From Oscillospiraceae bacterium (GTDB lineage Bacteria; Bacillota; Clostridia; Oscillospirales; Oscillospiraceae), in NCBI GenBank assembly GCA_017458335.1, contig JAFTFT010000011.1, positions 1 to 59,376 on the forward strand: a stretch of 59,376 bases of DNA, given 5' to 3'. Positions 51,819 through 59,029 of this stretch are shown piece by piece. Numbering within the stretch: the stretch's first letter is position 1; every line of letters starts with the position of its first letter. The position numbers were made by a program, and so were the translations under genes. The notes below the pieces were generated by a model, which made no database searches, was not told the DNA's origin, and saw only the letters and a program-made list of their open reading frames with translations.

Positions 51819-52205
51819 CCTTTTTCTCTCCTTTCAGCCCGTCGGTTCTCTGTATTCTGCCGCTTCCGCCGCTGCGTTCTTCTTTCATCGGGAGGATCTG
51901 CTCCCGCGGGATCACCGTTCCGGCCGTGGCTCCTGTTCATAGGACAGCGCCCACACATCCGAGTAGGCGCAGAGCGGGTCCTCGGACAGCATGCACATCA
52001 GCACGAAACATTCATAGGCATTCTGGACATACTGCGTTCCATGGATTCATTCTCTTCACCACAACACACAAGATTCTGTCCCATTTTATACTGTTTAACG
52101 GTATTCTTTGCCGTGTGAGGCATAGCATTTCGTTAATGAGTATAACATGATCGGCGGTCCGATACAATCCCAATCTCGCCCCTGAATCCCGCCGTAAAAT
52201 GTGTG
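51819..52205. other. Intergenic stretch with one gene fragment
   Basis: No intact gene is seen. A minus-strand coding fragment occupies about 51912-52040. The remaining sequence up to the peptide-gene promoter shows no clear promoter for the YD protein. Confidence 0.5.
51912..52040 (-). pseudogene. C-terminal fragment of an unidentified protein
   Basis: A minus-strand frame ending in TGA at 51914-51912 reads about 40 codons (…YVQNAYECFVLMCMLSED then PLCAYSDVWALSYEQEP…) with normal codon use but no start codon; a stop lies just upstream. It looks like the tail of a lost gene. The parent is unknown. Confidence 0.35.
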
Positions 52206-52234
52206 CTTGTTCTGTGACGGATCCCGTGCTATAC
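52206..52234 (+). promoter_or_regulatory. Promoter of the double-glycine peptide gene
   Basis: TTGTTC (52206-52211) and TATACT (52229-52234), spaced by 17 bases. Confidence 0.65.
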
Positions 52235-52302
52235 TGAGTCCGTAAACAGCAGGATACCGAAACACGACAGGTGCCGCCACCGAGCGGAGAAAGGAAGCAG
52301 CC

Positions 52303-52506
52303 ATGATCAAAGAAGTTACAAATGAAAAAGAGAGAGTGCTCTCCCTCGACGAGCTGGAAAACGTCAGCGGCGGAACGATCTTCCAGTCCACCGACCATTA
52401 CGGCCGTCCGATCTATAACGTCTACAACGACAGGACCAATCAGTTTGTCGCCAGCTTCTACAGCCTGTACGAGGCCGTAAACTGCAACCTGCGCACAAAC
52501 GGATAA
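52303..52506 (+). CDS. Double-glycine-leader secreted peptide (bacteriocin- or pheromone-like)
   Basis: A 67-residue peptide precursor. ATG 52303 has AAGGA 7 bases upstream and its own promoter and terminator. Residues 1-24 form a classic double-glycine leader, with the sequence LSLDELENVSGG immediately before the cleavage point, the type removed and exported by peptidase-containing ABC transporters. The predicted mature peptide is 43 residues, Tyr/Asn-rich, with one Cys (TIFQSTDHYGRPIYNVYN, then SLYEAVNCNLRTNG). No PCAT-type exporter, immunity gene or modification enzyme occurs in the window. The 3' end is duplicated at 53907-54013. It could be a bacteriocin or a signalling peptide. Confidence 0.75.
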   Translation: MIKEVTNEKERVLSLDELENVSGGTIFQSTDHYGRPIYNVYNDRTNQFVASFYSLYEAVNCNLRTNG

Positions 52507-52537
52507 GCAGAACGTTCCTCCATGCACAGTGCCCCGG
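52431..52537 (+). repeat. 107-bp direct repeat, copy A (peptide gene 3' end)
   Basis: Matches 53907-54013 with three single-base differences and no gaps. It covers the last 25 codons of the double-glycine peptide gene, its stop and the first terminator arm. Confidence 0.93.
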
Positions 52538-52560
52538 GGCCGAACCCGGGGCGCTTTTGT
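52531..52560 (+). terminator. Terminator of the double-glycine peptide gene
   Basis: Perfect arms GCCCCGGG (52531-52538) and CCCGGGGC (52545-52552), followed by GCTTTTGTCTTTC. Confidence 0.85.
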
Positions 52561-52663
52561 CTTTCACGGCGTCGCATTCTGCCTCTTCCCTTTTCCCGTA
52601 AATAATGGTATACTTTCAGCCAAAGAATGACATCCGGAAGAAGTCAGAAAGGAGGCCGCGGGA

Positions 52664-53956
52664 ATGGGGAAAAAGCTGCCGATCGGCATACAGAGCTTTG
52701 AAAGCCTGCGAGATGACGGATATGCCTATGTGGATAAAACTGCATACATCTACCGTCTGGCACATGAGGGAAAACCGTATTTCCTGAGTCGGCCGAGGCG
52801 ATTCGGAAAGAGCCTTCTTCTGTCTGCCATGAAGGCCTACTGGGAGGGGAAGAAAGGACTCTTCTCCGGCCTTGCCATCGAAGAGCTGGAAAAGGACAAC
52901 CCTGACGCATGGCGCAGCTATCCGGTATTCTACTTTGACTTTAACGGTGTGAACTATCGGCACATCGGCGCGCTGGAAGGGATTCTGGATGAGCAGTTGA
53001 GGCGGTGGGAAGCGGCATATCAGGTGCCTGCGGAAAAAGAAAACCTGGGCAAACGATTCCGAAACCTTCTGATTGCCGCAAAAGAGCAGACCGGTCTCCG
53101 CTGCGTTGTGCTGGTCGATGAATATGACAAGCCGCTCCTGGACGTCGTTGATCAGTCGGAACTGCAGGAGCACAACAAAGAGGTTTTTAAAGGCTTTTTC
53201 AGCACGCTGAAGAGCTTTGACGAGTATCTCCAGTTTGTCTTCATCACCGGTGTATCGAAATTTCACAAGGTCAGCATTTTCAGCGATCTGAATCAGCTCC
53301 GGGATATTTCCATGGTGGAGAATTACGCTGCGCTGTGCGGGATCACCGAGGCCGAGATTGATACGTACTTTTCTGAAGAGATCGCCGATTTTGCGGAGCG
53401 CAGAAAAATGTCGGTTCAGGAGTGCCGTGAAGCCCTGAAACGGCAGTATGACGGATATCATTTTCATCCGGAGGGAGAATCGGTATATAATCCGTTCAGC
53501 CTGCTTGGGGCGCTGATGGAGAAAGACTTCGGCTATTACTGGTTTGAGACCGGAACGCCGACCTTTCTGGTAAAAAAACTGAAGGACAGCGCTTTTGATA
53601 TCCGTAAATTTACGGATCGAACCCTGTATGCCAGCGAAGGGATGCTGAAAGACTATACCGGCGACAGTCTGGATCCGGTACCGTTGCTCTACCAGACAGG
53701 ATATCTGACCATCGTCGATTATGACAGCGTCGGACGTGAGTACACGCTTGGCTTCCCCAATGAAGAGGTCAAGTACGGCTTTGTTGAATGCCTGATGCCG
53801 GTATTTGTGACCGACTGCGGAGCCGGTTCCGGGAACGATATCTTCACCCTGAGAAGATACATTGAGCGCGGGGACCTGGATCACGTCAGGAAAGAGTTCC
53901 AAGCGCCAGGACCAATCAGTTTGTCGCCGGCTTCTACAGCCTGTACGAGGCCGTAA
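52664..53956 (+). CDS. AAA-ATPase-like / PD-(D/E)XK family protein, C-terminus lost by recombination
   Basis: GGAGG lies 8 bases before ATG 52664. Residues 1-414 match the AAA-ATPase-like proteins common in gut anaerobes: LPIGIQSFESLRDDGYAYVD, the P-loop variant RPRRFGKSLLLSAM, VVLVDEYDKPLLD, FVFITGVSKFHKVSIFS and YDGYHF. Intact members run to 500 or more residues with a C-terminal PD-(D/E)XK nuclease-like domain. Here the frame jumps at about 53907 into the 3' end of a second double-glycine peptide gene copy, read out of its native frame, and stops at residue 430. The nuclease half is missing. The gene is likely non-functional or reduced. Confidence 0.85.
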   Translation: MGKKLPIGIQSFESLRDDGYAYVDKTAYIYRLAHEGKPYFLSRPRRFGKSLLLSAMKAYWEGKKGLFSGLAIEELEKDNPDAWRSYPVFYFDFNGVNYRHIGALEGILDEQLRRWEAAYQVPAEKENLGKRFRNLLIAAKEQTGLRCVVLVDEYDKPLLDVVDQSELQEHNKEVFKGFFSTLKSFDEYLQFVFITGVSKFHKVSIFSDLNQLRDISMVENYAALCGITEAEIDTYFSEEIADFAERRKMSVQECREALKRQYDGYHFHPEGESVYNPFSLLGALMEKDFGYYWFETGTPTFLVKKLKDSAFDIRKFTDRTLYASEGMLKDYTGDSLDPVPLLYQTGYLTIVDYDSVGREYTLGFPNEEVKYGFVECLMPVFVTDCGAGSGNDIFTLRRYIERGDLDHVRKEFQAPGPISLSPASTACTRP

Positions 53957-54013
53957 ACTGCAACCTGCGCACAAACGGATAAGCAGGACGTTCCTCCATG
54001 CACAGCGCCCCGG
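53907..54013 (+). repeat. 107-bp direct repeat, copy B (orphan 3' end of a peptide gene)
   Basis: This copy has no leader-encoding part; it is joined directly to the truncated AAA-ATPase-like gene. The 25-codon mature-peptide tail would be intact in its own frame. Confidence 0.93.
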
Positions 54014-54029
54014 ACAGGTCCGGGAAGCC

Positions 54030-54077
54030 ACACGGCTCTTCCGAAGAGGAAGAGCCGTGTTCGTTATTGTCTTTTTT
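54030..54077 (+). terminator. Terminator after the truncated ATPase-like gene
   Basis: Perfect 13-base arms ACACGGCTCTTCC (54030-54042) and GGAAGAGCCGTGT (54048-54060), with a T-rich tail to 54077. Confidence 0.88.
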
Positions 54078-54082
54078 GCCGT

Positions 54083-54763
54083 TTAATCCCAGGTCTCGTA
54101 AACACAGTAGCGCCGGACGATATGCCTGTCGAAGCCTTCCGTAAAGATCATGCCAAAGGATGAATTCTCCGCTTTCGTATTCCCGTAAATTGTCAGCACC
54201 GCGCTGCATCCCTGGTTCCACAGTTCACGGAAACTGTCAGATCTCTCTCCCCAGTCGCCGTACTCCAGGTTAAGGGTTGTTCCGTTTGAATTGACAAACG
54301 GATTCCAGTCCCAGAGGCATTCAAAGTGATAATCCCAGCGGGGATTCAGGCCTTCAACCAGATAGACAATCGTTACCTTTTCCTCGTACCCGTACTGATT
54401 GGAGGTGGCGACATAGTATCCGGCGTGGCGCTGGGAAGCCGTGCTGTGATCCAGAAGATATCGATAGAAGGCATCGGCCTGCGCATTGCTGTGGATATTA
54501 TAAGAACGGAAAAATGTGATTCTCACGCCGTTTTCCGTATTCTTTGAATAGTAGACATCCCAGGGTGTTTTGATAAACGTCGGGGTTTCATCCAGTTCCG
54601 AACTGTTTTGATAGACATAGTAGTAGTCGTTGCCGTCCAGCGTTTCATGATGGATTTTATACGATGCTGCCTCTGCGGAGCCGAAAGGCAATCCTGAAAA
54701 GGCGGTCAGTAATAAAGCGACGATCAGCAGGATTCTGCCAGCGGTTTTAAAACGGTTTTTCAT
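54083..54763 (-). CDS. Secreted protein, novel paralogous family
   Basis: A 226-residue secreted protein with a signal peptide (about 1-31, ending SAEA). GGAGG lies 9 bases before ATG 54763. The mature part is almost entirely the unrecognised domain shared with the proteins at 49434 and 56417: DYYYVYQNSS, VRITFFRSYN, NPFVNSNGTTLNLEYGD and the ending DRHIVRRYCVYETWD, nearly the same as the C-terminus of the 49434 protein (DRHIVKRYCLEETW). Many Tyr, Trp and His residues are present. No catalytic motif is evident. It lies convergent to the truncated ATPase-like gene. Confidence 0.78.
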   Translation of the reverse strand: MKNRFKTAGRILLIVALLLTAFSGLPFGSAEAASYKIHHETLDGNDYYYVYQNSSELDETPTFIKTPWDVYYSKNTENGVRITFFRSYNIHSNAQADAFYRYLLDHSTASQRHAGYYVATSNQYGYEEKVTIVYLVEGLNPRWDYHFECLWDWNPFVNSNGTTLNLEYGDWGERSDSFRELWNQGCSAVLTIYGNTKAENSSFGMIFTEGFDRHIVRRYCVYETWD

Positions 54764-54888
54764 GATCGGTTCCTCCTTTTATTCTTTTCTTGATGGTTCC
54801 ACTATAACAGGTTTCGGAGTAAACGCAGAAGACAGTTGTTATTTTCGCGGGCAGGTTTTACTTGCGCTCTGTCTGATCCTTCTCACGC

Positions 54889-55053
54889 TTATTCCTTTTC
54901 GTTCCAACTGAATTGTTCCCCGCAGAATGCTATGAAAATGAATCGGATTTGACCGATCTGTATCTTATCGCGATTGACAAGGACCTCCAATCTGTCTGCT
55001 TCTCTCTCATTCACATAAACTGTTTCCGTATCGGAAAGAACATTAATGAAAAT
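54889..55053 (-). pseudogene. C-terminal fragment of an FHA-type protein gene
   Basis: The minus-strand frame from about 55053 to a TAA at 54891-54889 reads a coherent protein tail (ETVYVNEREADRLEVLV, RDKIQIGQIRFIFIAFCGEQ) that closely matches the end of the intact FHA-domain protein at 57818. There is no start. The upstream boundary coincides with the 79-bp repeat, so recombination at that repeat probably removed the rest. Confidence 0.8.
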
Positions 55054-55132
55054 AATGTATCATAGTTTCCCGTTTTCTACAAGCTTGCCTCCACGCGTTA
55101 TGCGGAAAACTCCTGCCCGGGTCGGCTGATCC
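55054..55132. repeat. 79-bp dispersed repeat, copy 1
   Basis: Matches 57326-57404 with a single difference. This copy contains the first arm of the terminator hairpin at 55109-55149. Confidence 0.93.
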
Positions 55133-55149
55133 GGCGCCCGGGCAGGAGT
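55109..55149 (-). terminator. Terminator of the secreted-protein gene at 55198
   Basis: Perfect 13-base arms ACTCCTGCCCGGG (55109-55121) and CCCGGGCAGGAGT (55137-55149), with TTTTCC following on the minus strand. Confidence 0.85.
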
Positions 55150-55197
55150 CTGAGTCTGTTTATACGCTTTTTCTCCGGCCGCTCCGCTTCCCCTTGC

Positions 55198-56049
55198 TCA
55201 CTGCTGAACGGACAGCTCCTGGATCTCCATGCGGGAGACAACATGGCCCGGCTCGTTGCAGGAGGCGATCACCGCAATTGCTTCCACCCGGGTCGCTTCC
55301 CTCAGATTGACGGTGACAAGAACCGTACCCTGCTCATCATACTCAAACTCGCCTGCCCGGACCCAGCCGTTTCCGTCATTGACGTATACGGTCCGCATGC
55401 CGAGCATGTCTTCAAAGCGCGCGCCGTCGGTATCCGTGACCTGATAGGCCAGCTTGATCTGTACACAGTTGGCCGCCGTTTCCTCGAGTACCGCGTACTT
55501 TTCAACGCTTCCGACAAAGCGATCCCTGCTCCAGGTGAGTGCCGGCGCTTCACAGGGGATGCCCGGAATACCGTTCCGGCCGACGGTTACTTCAGCGCCG
55601 GGGAATTCATCGGTCAGATAGCGGGTCTCGACCCAGCCCGCGTGCTGCACGAATTTGCTGTCCCGGTAGATGATGCAGCTCATGCCCTGTTCGCGGGCTA
55701 CTTCCAGGACCTTCAGGCCTTCATACGCAAACGGCATCAGGTATTCCGCTGCTTCCGGCTTATCGATGTCGGTGTCCAGGCCCTTGTAGACATAGACGCT
55801 GTGGTTTTTCGGCGCGTCGATATAACGGACCTGGGGAACATCAAAGTAGCTGCGGTAGTTCGGTTTCACGATCTCGTCCTGATCGCCGGTCTGCCGGATC
55901 AGTTCCATTCCGGATTCCCAGCCTGCGGCAGCCGGCTGTGTGTCGTTCATTCCCGCGATGACATTGACAATTCCGGTATCTGCGAACGCGGTGACAGAGA
56001 GGGATGCAATCAGGAGGATTGCAAAGAGGGTGGTAAAGATCTTTTTCAT
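55198..56049 (-). CDS. Secreted protein with SH3-like beta module
   Basis: A 283-residue secreted protein (signal MKKIFTTLFAILLIASLSVT to about AFAD). A middle module (about 70-150) reads APKNHSVYVYKGLD ... SCIIYRDSKFVQHAGW ... VETRYL, which parallels the N-terminal module of the protein at 49434. The C-terminal 110 residues are beta-rich (AVLEETAANCVQIKLAYQV, EFEYDEQGTVLVTV) without a recognised family. The terminator lies 48 bases downstream. The TATACT box upstream suggests independent transcription. It belongs to the same group of small secreted proteins, perhaps wall-associated. Confidence 0.75.
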   Translation of the reverse strand: MKKIFTTLFAILLIASLSVTAFADTGIVNVIAGMNDTQPAAAGWESGMELIRQTGDQDEIVKPNYRSYFDVPQVRYIDAPKNHSVYVYKGLDTDIDKPEAAEYLMPFAYEGLKVLEVAREQGMSCIIYRDSKFVQHAGWVETRYLTDEFPGAEVTVGRNGIPGIPCEAPALTWSRDRFVGSVEKYAVLEETAANCVQIKLAYQVTDTDGARFEDMLGMRTVYVNDGNGWVRAGEFEYDEQGTVLVTVNLREATRVEAIAVIASCNEPGHVVSRMEIQELSVQQ

Positions 56050-56125
56050 GGTTTTTTCTCCTTTTCTTTTTCGTTTCTGGTTTTGATTGAGTCGTTTCTG
56101 TCTTGTCTTCCGATCGACTGGCTAC

Positions 56126-56155
56126 AGTATACCGCCCGGATTTTGCATTCTGTAA
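56126..56155 (-). promoter_or_regulatory. Possible promoter of the gene at 55198
   Basis: TATACT (56131-56126) with a weaker TTACAG (56155-56150) on the minus strand, spaced by 18 bases. Confidence 0.45.
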
Positions 56156-56208
56156 TTTCGGTTTTACCCCTGCATGTGACAAGGGGGATGGTTCTCCCGG
56201 CATCGTAC

Positions 56209-56250
56209 ACAGCGCCCCGGGAATTGTTCCCGGGGCGCTGTGTATTTTAC
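56209..56250 (+). terminator. Orphan terminator
   Basis: Perfect 14-base arms ACAGCGCCCCGGGA (56209-56222) and TCCCGGGGCGCTGT (56228-56241), then GTATTTTA. No plus-strand gene precedes it. The 33 bases at 56190-56222 recur exactly at 57421-57453. Confidence 0.8.
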
Positions 56251-56339
56251 CGATCATGATATCGGTCCTGACCTCACTCACAGGCAAAGGAATTCCCGGG
56301 GCGAACGGACAGCATTTTCATAATAACCGCTGTGATCTG

Positions 56340-56368
56340 TTGACTTTCAGTTCGAATTTATTTACAAT
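56340..56368 (+). promoter_or_regulatory. Promoter of the secreted-protein gene at 56417
   Basis: TTGACT (56340-56345) and TACAAT (56363-56368), spaced by 17 bases. Confidence 0.72.
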
Positions 56369-56416
56369 GGAAATACTTCGATTTCATTCGACGTGGAAAG
56401 GAAGGAGAAAGGCACA

Positions 56417-57082
56417 ATGAAAAGAATCCTCGCATTTCTGCTGGCTGCGGTCTTGATTTTCGGGACGTTTCCCGCCGTTTTCGCCGTGGAAGCGTCCGCT
56501 GCTTCAAACTATACGGTTGAACAGTGGGGACATAACGGTACATACTATTATCTTGTTCACAATGCTTCATCCCCTGAGCAGGAATATACTTTCTTCAGAT
56601 GGGCATCTGATATTTACACGAGCAGGGACAAAAAAATAAAAATCACTTTTTACACTGCCGATTCCGTCTTGACAACCGACGGTCAGGCCGAAGCGTTCAC
56701 ACAGTACCTGACGGCGCATTCTAAAAACAAGTATTGCTACAGCGGTTATTATTGCAACCGCGTAGTTGTTTTCGGTGAGAGTGAGATGTACCATTTTGCT
56801 TTCAAGATCGAGGGCTGGGATCCGAAAGGTGATATCAAGAAACTCACCGGCCAGGTTTACAGGAATTCTGAAGGAGAAGAACTTCGTGTGAACTATATAG
56901 ACCGCGGTGATGTTGTTGCAGAGCAGTGGACGCAGGCGATCACCGAGTTGTATTCCAGTATCGTGCATCTGGATATTCCGAACCCCAAAGACGGGGTCAC
57001 TGTCGGCTTCCGTTTCCGGTACAACGGTTTTGATACCTATGAGTATTTTCTCGGCAGCGCCATTGAGACTTTCCCGTTCTAA
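56417..57082 (+). CDS. Secreted protein, novel paralogous family
   Basis: A 221-residue secreted protein. ATG 56417 follows a GGAAGGAGAAAGG stretch. The signal is MKRILAFLLAAVLIFGTFP to about AASN. The mature domain aligns with those at 49434 and 54083: TYYYLVHNASSPEQ, IKITFYTADS, YRNSEGEELRVNYIDRGDVV and GVTVGFRFRYNGFDTYEYF. The closing HIV-RYC-ETW block of the other two is absent, so this copy belongs to a second branch together with the fragment at 57468 (shared GVTVG-RF and GRGNV/DRGDV signatures). The function is unknown. Confidence 0.76.
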   Translation: MKRILAFLLAAVLIFGTFPAVFAVEASAASNYTVEQWGHNGTYYYLVHNASSPEQEYTFFRWASDIYTSRDKKIKITFYTADSVLTTDGQAEAFTQYLTAHSKNKYCYSGYYCNRVVVFGESEMYHFAFKIEGWDPKGDIKKLTGQVYRNSEGEELRVNYIDRGDVVAEQWTQAITELYSSIVHLDIPNPKDGVTVGFRFRYNGFDTYEYFLGSAIETFPF

Positions 57083-57162
57083 GTCCGGGCTGTGTTAAGG
57101 GTATTTCCCAGATTATCCCGTATTTTGCGTTCTCAAATAAAGGAATTGAAGATCCTGATAAA

Positions 57163-57194
57163 GAACAGAGCCAGATGATATTCCGGCTCTGTTC
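57163..57194 (+). terminator. Terminator after the gene at 56417
   Basis: Arms GAACAGAGCC (57163-57172) and GGCTCTGTTC (57185-57194), then CCGTTATTTCTT. Confidence 0.7.
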
Positions 57195-57467
57195 CCGTTA
57201 TTTCTTACGGATATTCTCCTTGACAATTCCGGATTTTCCCGGAATACGCTGATGTCCATCATCTGACTTGCCCCTTCCGCAATTCATTCATTCGTGTCTG
57301 TCGCGTCCAGCTTTGTTGTTATCTCAATGTATCATAGTTTTCCGTTTTCTACAAGCTTGCCTCCACGCGTTATGCGGAAAACTCCTGCCCGGGTCGGCTG
57401 ATCCCACGTAGCAAAGGGACGGTTCTCCCGGCATCGTACACAGCGCCCCGGGATTGCTCTCGGGGCG
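57195..57467. other. Recombination debris without a gene
   Basis: Contains the second copy of the 79-bp repeat (57326-57404), in which the terminator has lost its second arm, and a second copy of the 33-base terminator leader (57421-57453). I see no reading frame of its own. Confidence 0.7.
57326..57404. repeat. 79-bp dispersed repeat, copy 2
   Basis: Matches 55054-55132 with one difference. In this copy the sequence ends before the second hairpin arm. Confidence 0.93.
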
Positions 57468-57743
57468 CCTTACCATGTCTATAAGATTGAAGGCTGGAAC
57501 GGCAATCTTTCCGTAAACAAGCTCCTCAACGCAGGGCCTTTCTGGAATATCGACGGGGAGAAACTGGAAGTGCTCAACATTGGCCGCGGTAATGTGATCC
57601 ATGAGAAATGGAGCTACATCCGTAATACGCTGAAATGCTCCGTGGGACTCCATTTGAACACCAAAAATCCCAAAGTTGGCGTCACGGTCGGTCTCAGATT
57701 CACTGACGTCTATGGTCAGGTGAACACATCCGCCTACACCTGA
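57468..57743 (+). pseudogene. C-terminal fragment of a fourth member of the secreted family
   Basis: The plus-strand frame ending at 57741-57743 reads about 91 codons (YHVYKIEGWNGNLSVNKLL, ... GEKLEVLNIGRGNVIHEKW, ... NPKVGVTVGLRFTDVYGQV) that align with the second half of the protein at 56417 (KIEGWDPKGDIKKLT ... GVTVGFRF). There is no start codon or signal peptide; the 5' part is replaced by the terminator-like repeat. Confidence 0.82.
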
Positions 57744-57775
57744 TCTTCTGAAGCGCCGATCGATTTCGGTGTAAA

Positions 57776-57804
57776 GGGGCTGCCTCTTATTTTGAGGCAG
57801 CCCC
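57776..57804. terminator. Terminator between the fragment and the FHA-domain gene
   Basis: Perfect 11-base arms GGGGCTGCCTC (57776-57786) and GAGGCAGCCCC (57794-57804), flanked by T-rich sequence on both sides. Confidence 0.82.
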
Positions 57805-57817
57805 ACTGTTTCTGATC

Positions 57818-58363
57818 TCAAAATCGCTTGTAAGGCTCATAATCGTTTTCCTGTTCCCGGCCGTTTTCGTCCCACGTGAATTCTTCTCCGCAGAATGCTA
57901 TGAAAACGAACTGGATTTGACCTATTTGTATCTTATCGCGGTTCACAATGACCTCCAGACGGTTCACTTGTCTCTCGTTGACAAGAACTGTTTCCATATC
58001 TGAAGAAACTTCAAGAAGAAACGTTCGATCCGTTTCATCATACACAAGCATCAATCGTCTGGCACTGATCTGTGTCTTACTGACGACGAGTGTGCCCAGT
58101 TTCCAGGAAATATAATTGTACCCGGTTCTGAGCGTATAGGCTTCCCCTCTGTTCTCTCCGCTGATACATACAAGCCAGCCCACAACCGGTTCAGGATGTT
58201 CCAGGCTCCTCGGTGGGGGCGGTCCATATAACAACGGGATGACATCTATGTCATCTTCTTTCAATAAAGGCATCAAATCGACGAATGTGTCCTGCGTTGA
58301 CTGTATTTCCTCAATCAGATCCGGACCGTCATTTTCTCCGTTGAAATTGAAACGTCTTTTCAT
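57818..58363 (-). CDS. FHA-domain protein
   Basis: A 181-residue cytoplasmic protein. ATG 58363 is preceded by GGAG. The first 70 residues are acidic and unstructured (NGENDGPDLIEEIQS, LMPLLKEDDIDVIPLLYG). A forkhead-associated domain follows: VGWLVCISGENRGEAYTLRTG, ISARRLMLVYDE and VLVNERQVNRLEVIVNRDKI, with the strand pattern and the RDKIQIGQ tail typical of the family. It should bind phosphothreonine peptides. No Ser/Thr kinase is present in the window. It overlaps a 46-codon upstream ORF by ATGA. A fragment of a paralogue lies at 54889. Confidence 0.82.
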   Translation of the reverse strand: MKRRFNFNGENDGPDLIEEIQSTQDTFVDLMPLLKEDDIDVIPLLYGPPPPRSLEHPEPVVGWLVCISGENRGEAYTLRTGYNYISWKLGTLVVSKTQISARRLMLVYDETDRTFLLEVSSDMETVLVNERQVNRLEVIVNRDKIQIGQIQFVFIAFCGEEFTWDENGREQENDYEPYKRF

Positions 58364-58500
58364 ATCTTCACTCCTTCTGATTTTTCCCCGCCGGATGTTT
58401 CTCTCCATTTTACAAACTTTCTTTCTCCATTTACATCATGTACAGCGTCGCACACAACTTGTGATCTTTCAGATCGGCTCAGTCTGATTTGCGCTTTCAT
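58360..58500 (-). CDS. Small ORF translationally coupled to the FHA-domain gene
   Basis: 46 codons from ATG 58500 to TGA 58362-58360, with AGAGG upstream and a promoter at 58529-58557. The product is small and charged (MKAQIRLSRSERSQVVCD, then VNGERKFVKWRETSGG). Its stop overlaps the FHA start as ATGA, the layout of coupled genes. It may be a real small protein or a leader that controls FHA translation; I know no relative. Confidence 0.5.
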   Translation of the reverse strand: MKAQIRLSRSERSQVVCDAVHDVNGERKFVKWRETSGGEKSEGVKI

Positions 58501-58528
58501 ATACCTCTCATCAACATCTTCTTTTCAA

Positions 58529-58557
58529 ACTATAACATTGTTCAATCTGAAAAACAA
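58529..58557 (-). promoter_or_regulatory. Promoter of the small ORF/FHA operon
   Basis: TTGTTT (58557-58552) and TATAGT (58534-58529) on the minus strand, spaced by 17 bases. Confidence 0.65.
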
Positions 58558-58626
58558 GTTCAGCCGTCCGGCTCTTCTCTTTTTTATCCCCGTCGGACCG
58601 GTCGCTGAGATGTATGTTGGACATGT

Positions 58627-58998
58627 ATGGCAGATTTCAACTATGCCGAGCTCTGCCTCGCGATGGATCATCTCTATGGTCTGAAAGACATTCATCACAT
58701 AGACAGCTTCGATGCGCTGCTTTATCAGCTGGGGCTTCGGGAAATGATGAAAAGCACCAGCGCCGCCGACGCGGCGGTCTTTGTAATCTCGGCCGTTTTG
58801 GGCGACGGGTCTGTCAGCGCGCTGAATCCAATGACCGGGGCGATGGCAACTGCGGTTTATAACGTTGATCTGAACCTTGATCATCAGTACGGTCAGTATG
58901 ACATCGATCAGGGGTCCGTACCCGATTTTACGATTTCGAAGTATATGTCCTTCTACGACCGTGAACGCCTGACGGAGTATATCGACAGCCTGTTGTAA
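58627..58998 (+). CDS. Uncharacterised small protein
   Basis: A 123-residue reading frame with no signal peptide or membrane span and no recognised domain (NYAELCLAMDHLYGLKDI, AADAAVFVISAVLGDGSVSA, VDLNLDHQYGQYD). The start is doubtful: no ribosome site is seen before ATG 58627 and the frame is only open for seven codons upstream. Normal codon use argues for a real gene or a 5'-truncated one. It converges on the holin gene. Confidence 0.5.
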   Translation: MADFNYAELCLAMDHLYGLKDIHHIDSFDALLYQLGLREMMKSTSAADAAVFVISAVLGDGSVSALNPMTGAMATAVYNVDLNLDHQYGQYDIDQGSVPDFTISKYMSFYDRERLTEYIDSLL

Positions 58999-59029
58999 AA
59001 ACAGCTTTCTGACGGAACCGTGAAATAAG

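Noticed and set aside
52012-52527. 171-codon minus-strand frame across the peptide gene
   Set aside because: It is antisense to the double-glycine peptide gene and its promoter; no start signals and no recognisable domain.
52507-53906. Insertion sequence between the 107-bp repeats
   Set aside because: The repeats are too long for target duplications, the enclosed gene is not a transposase, and there are no terminal inverted repeats.
57324-57821. 165-codon minus-strand frame
   Set aside because: It spans the 79-bp repeat, terminator debris and the antisense of the secreted-family fragment, so it cannot be a conserved gene.
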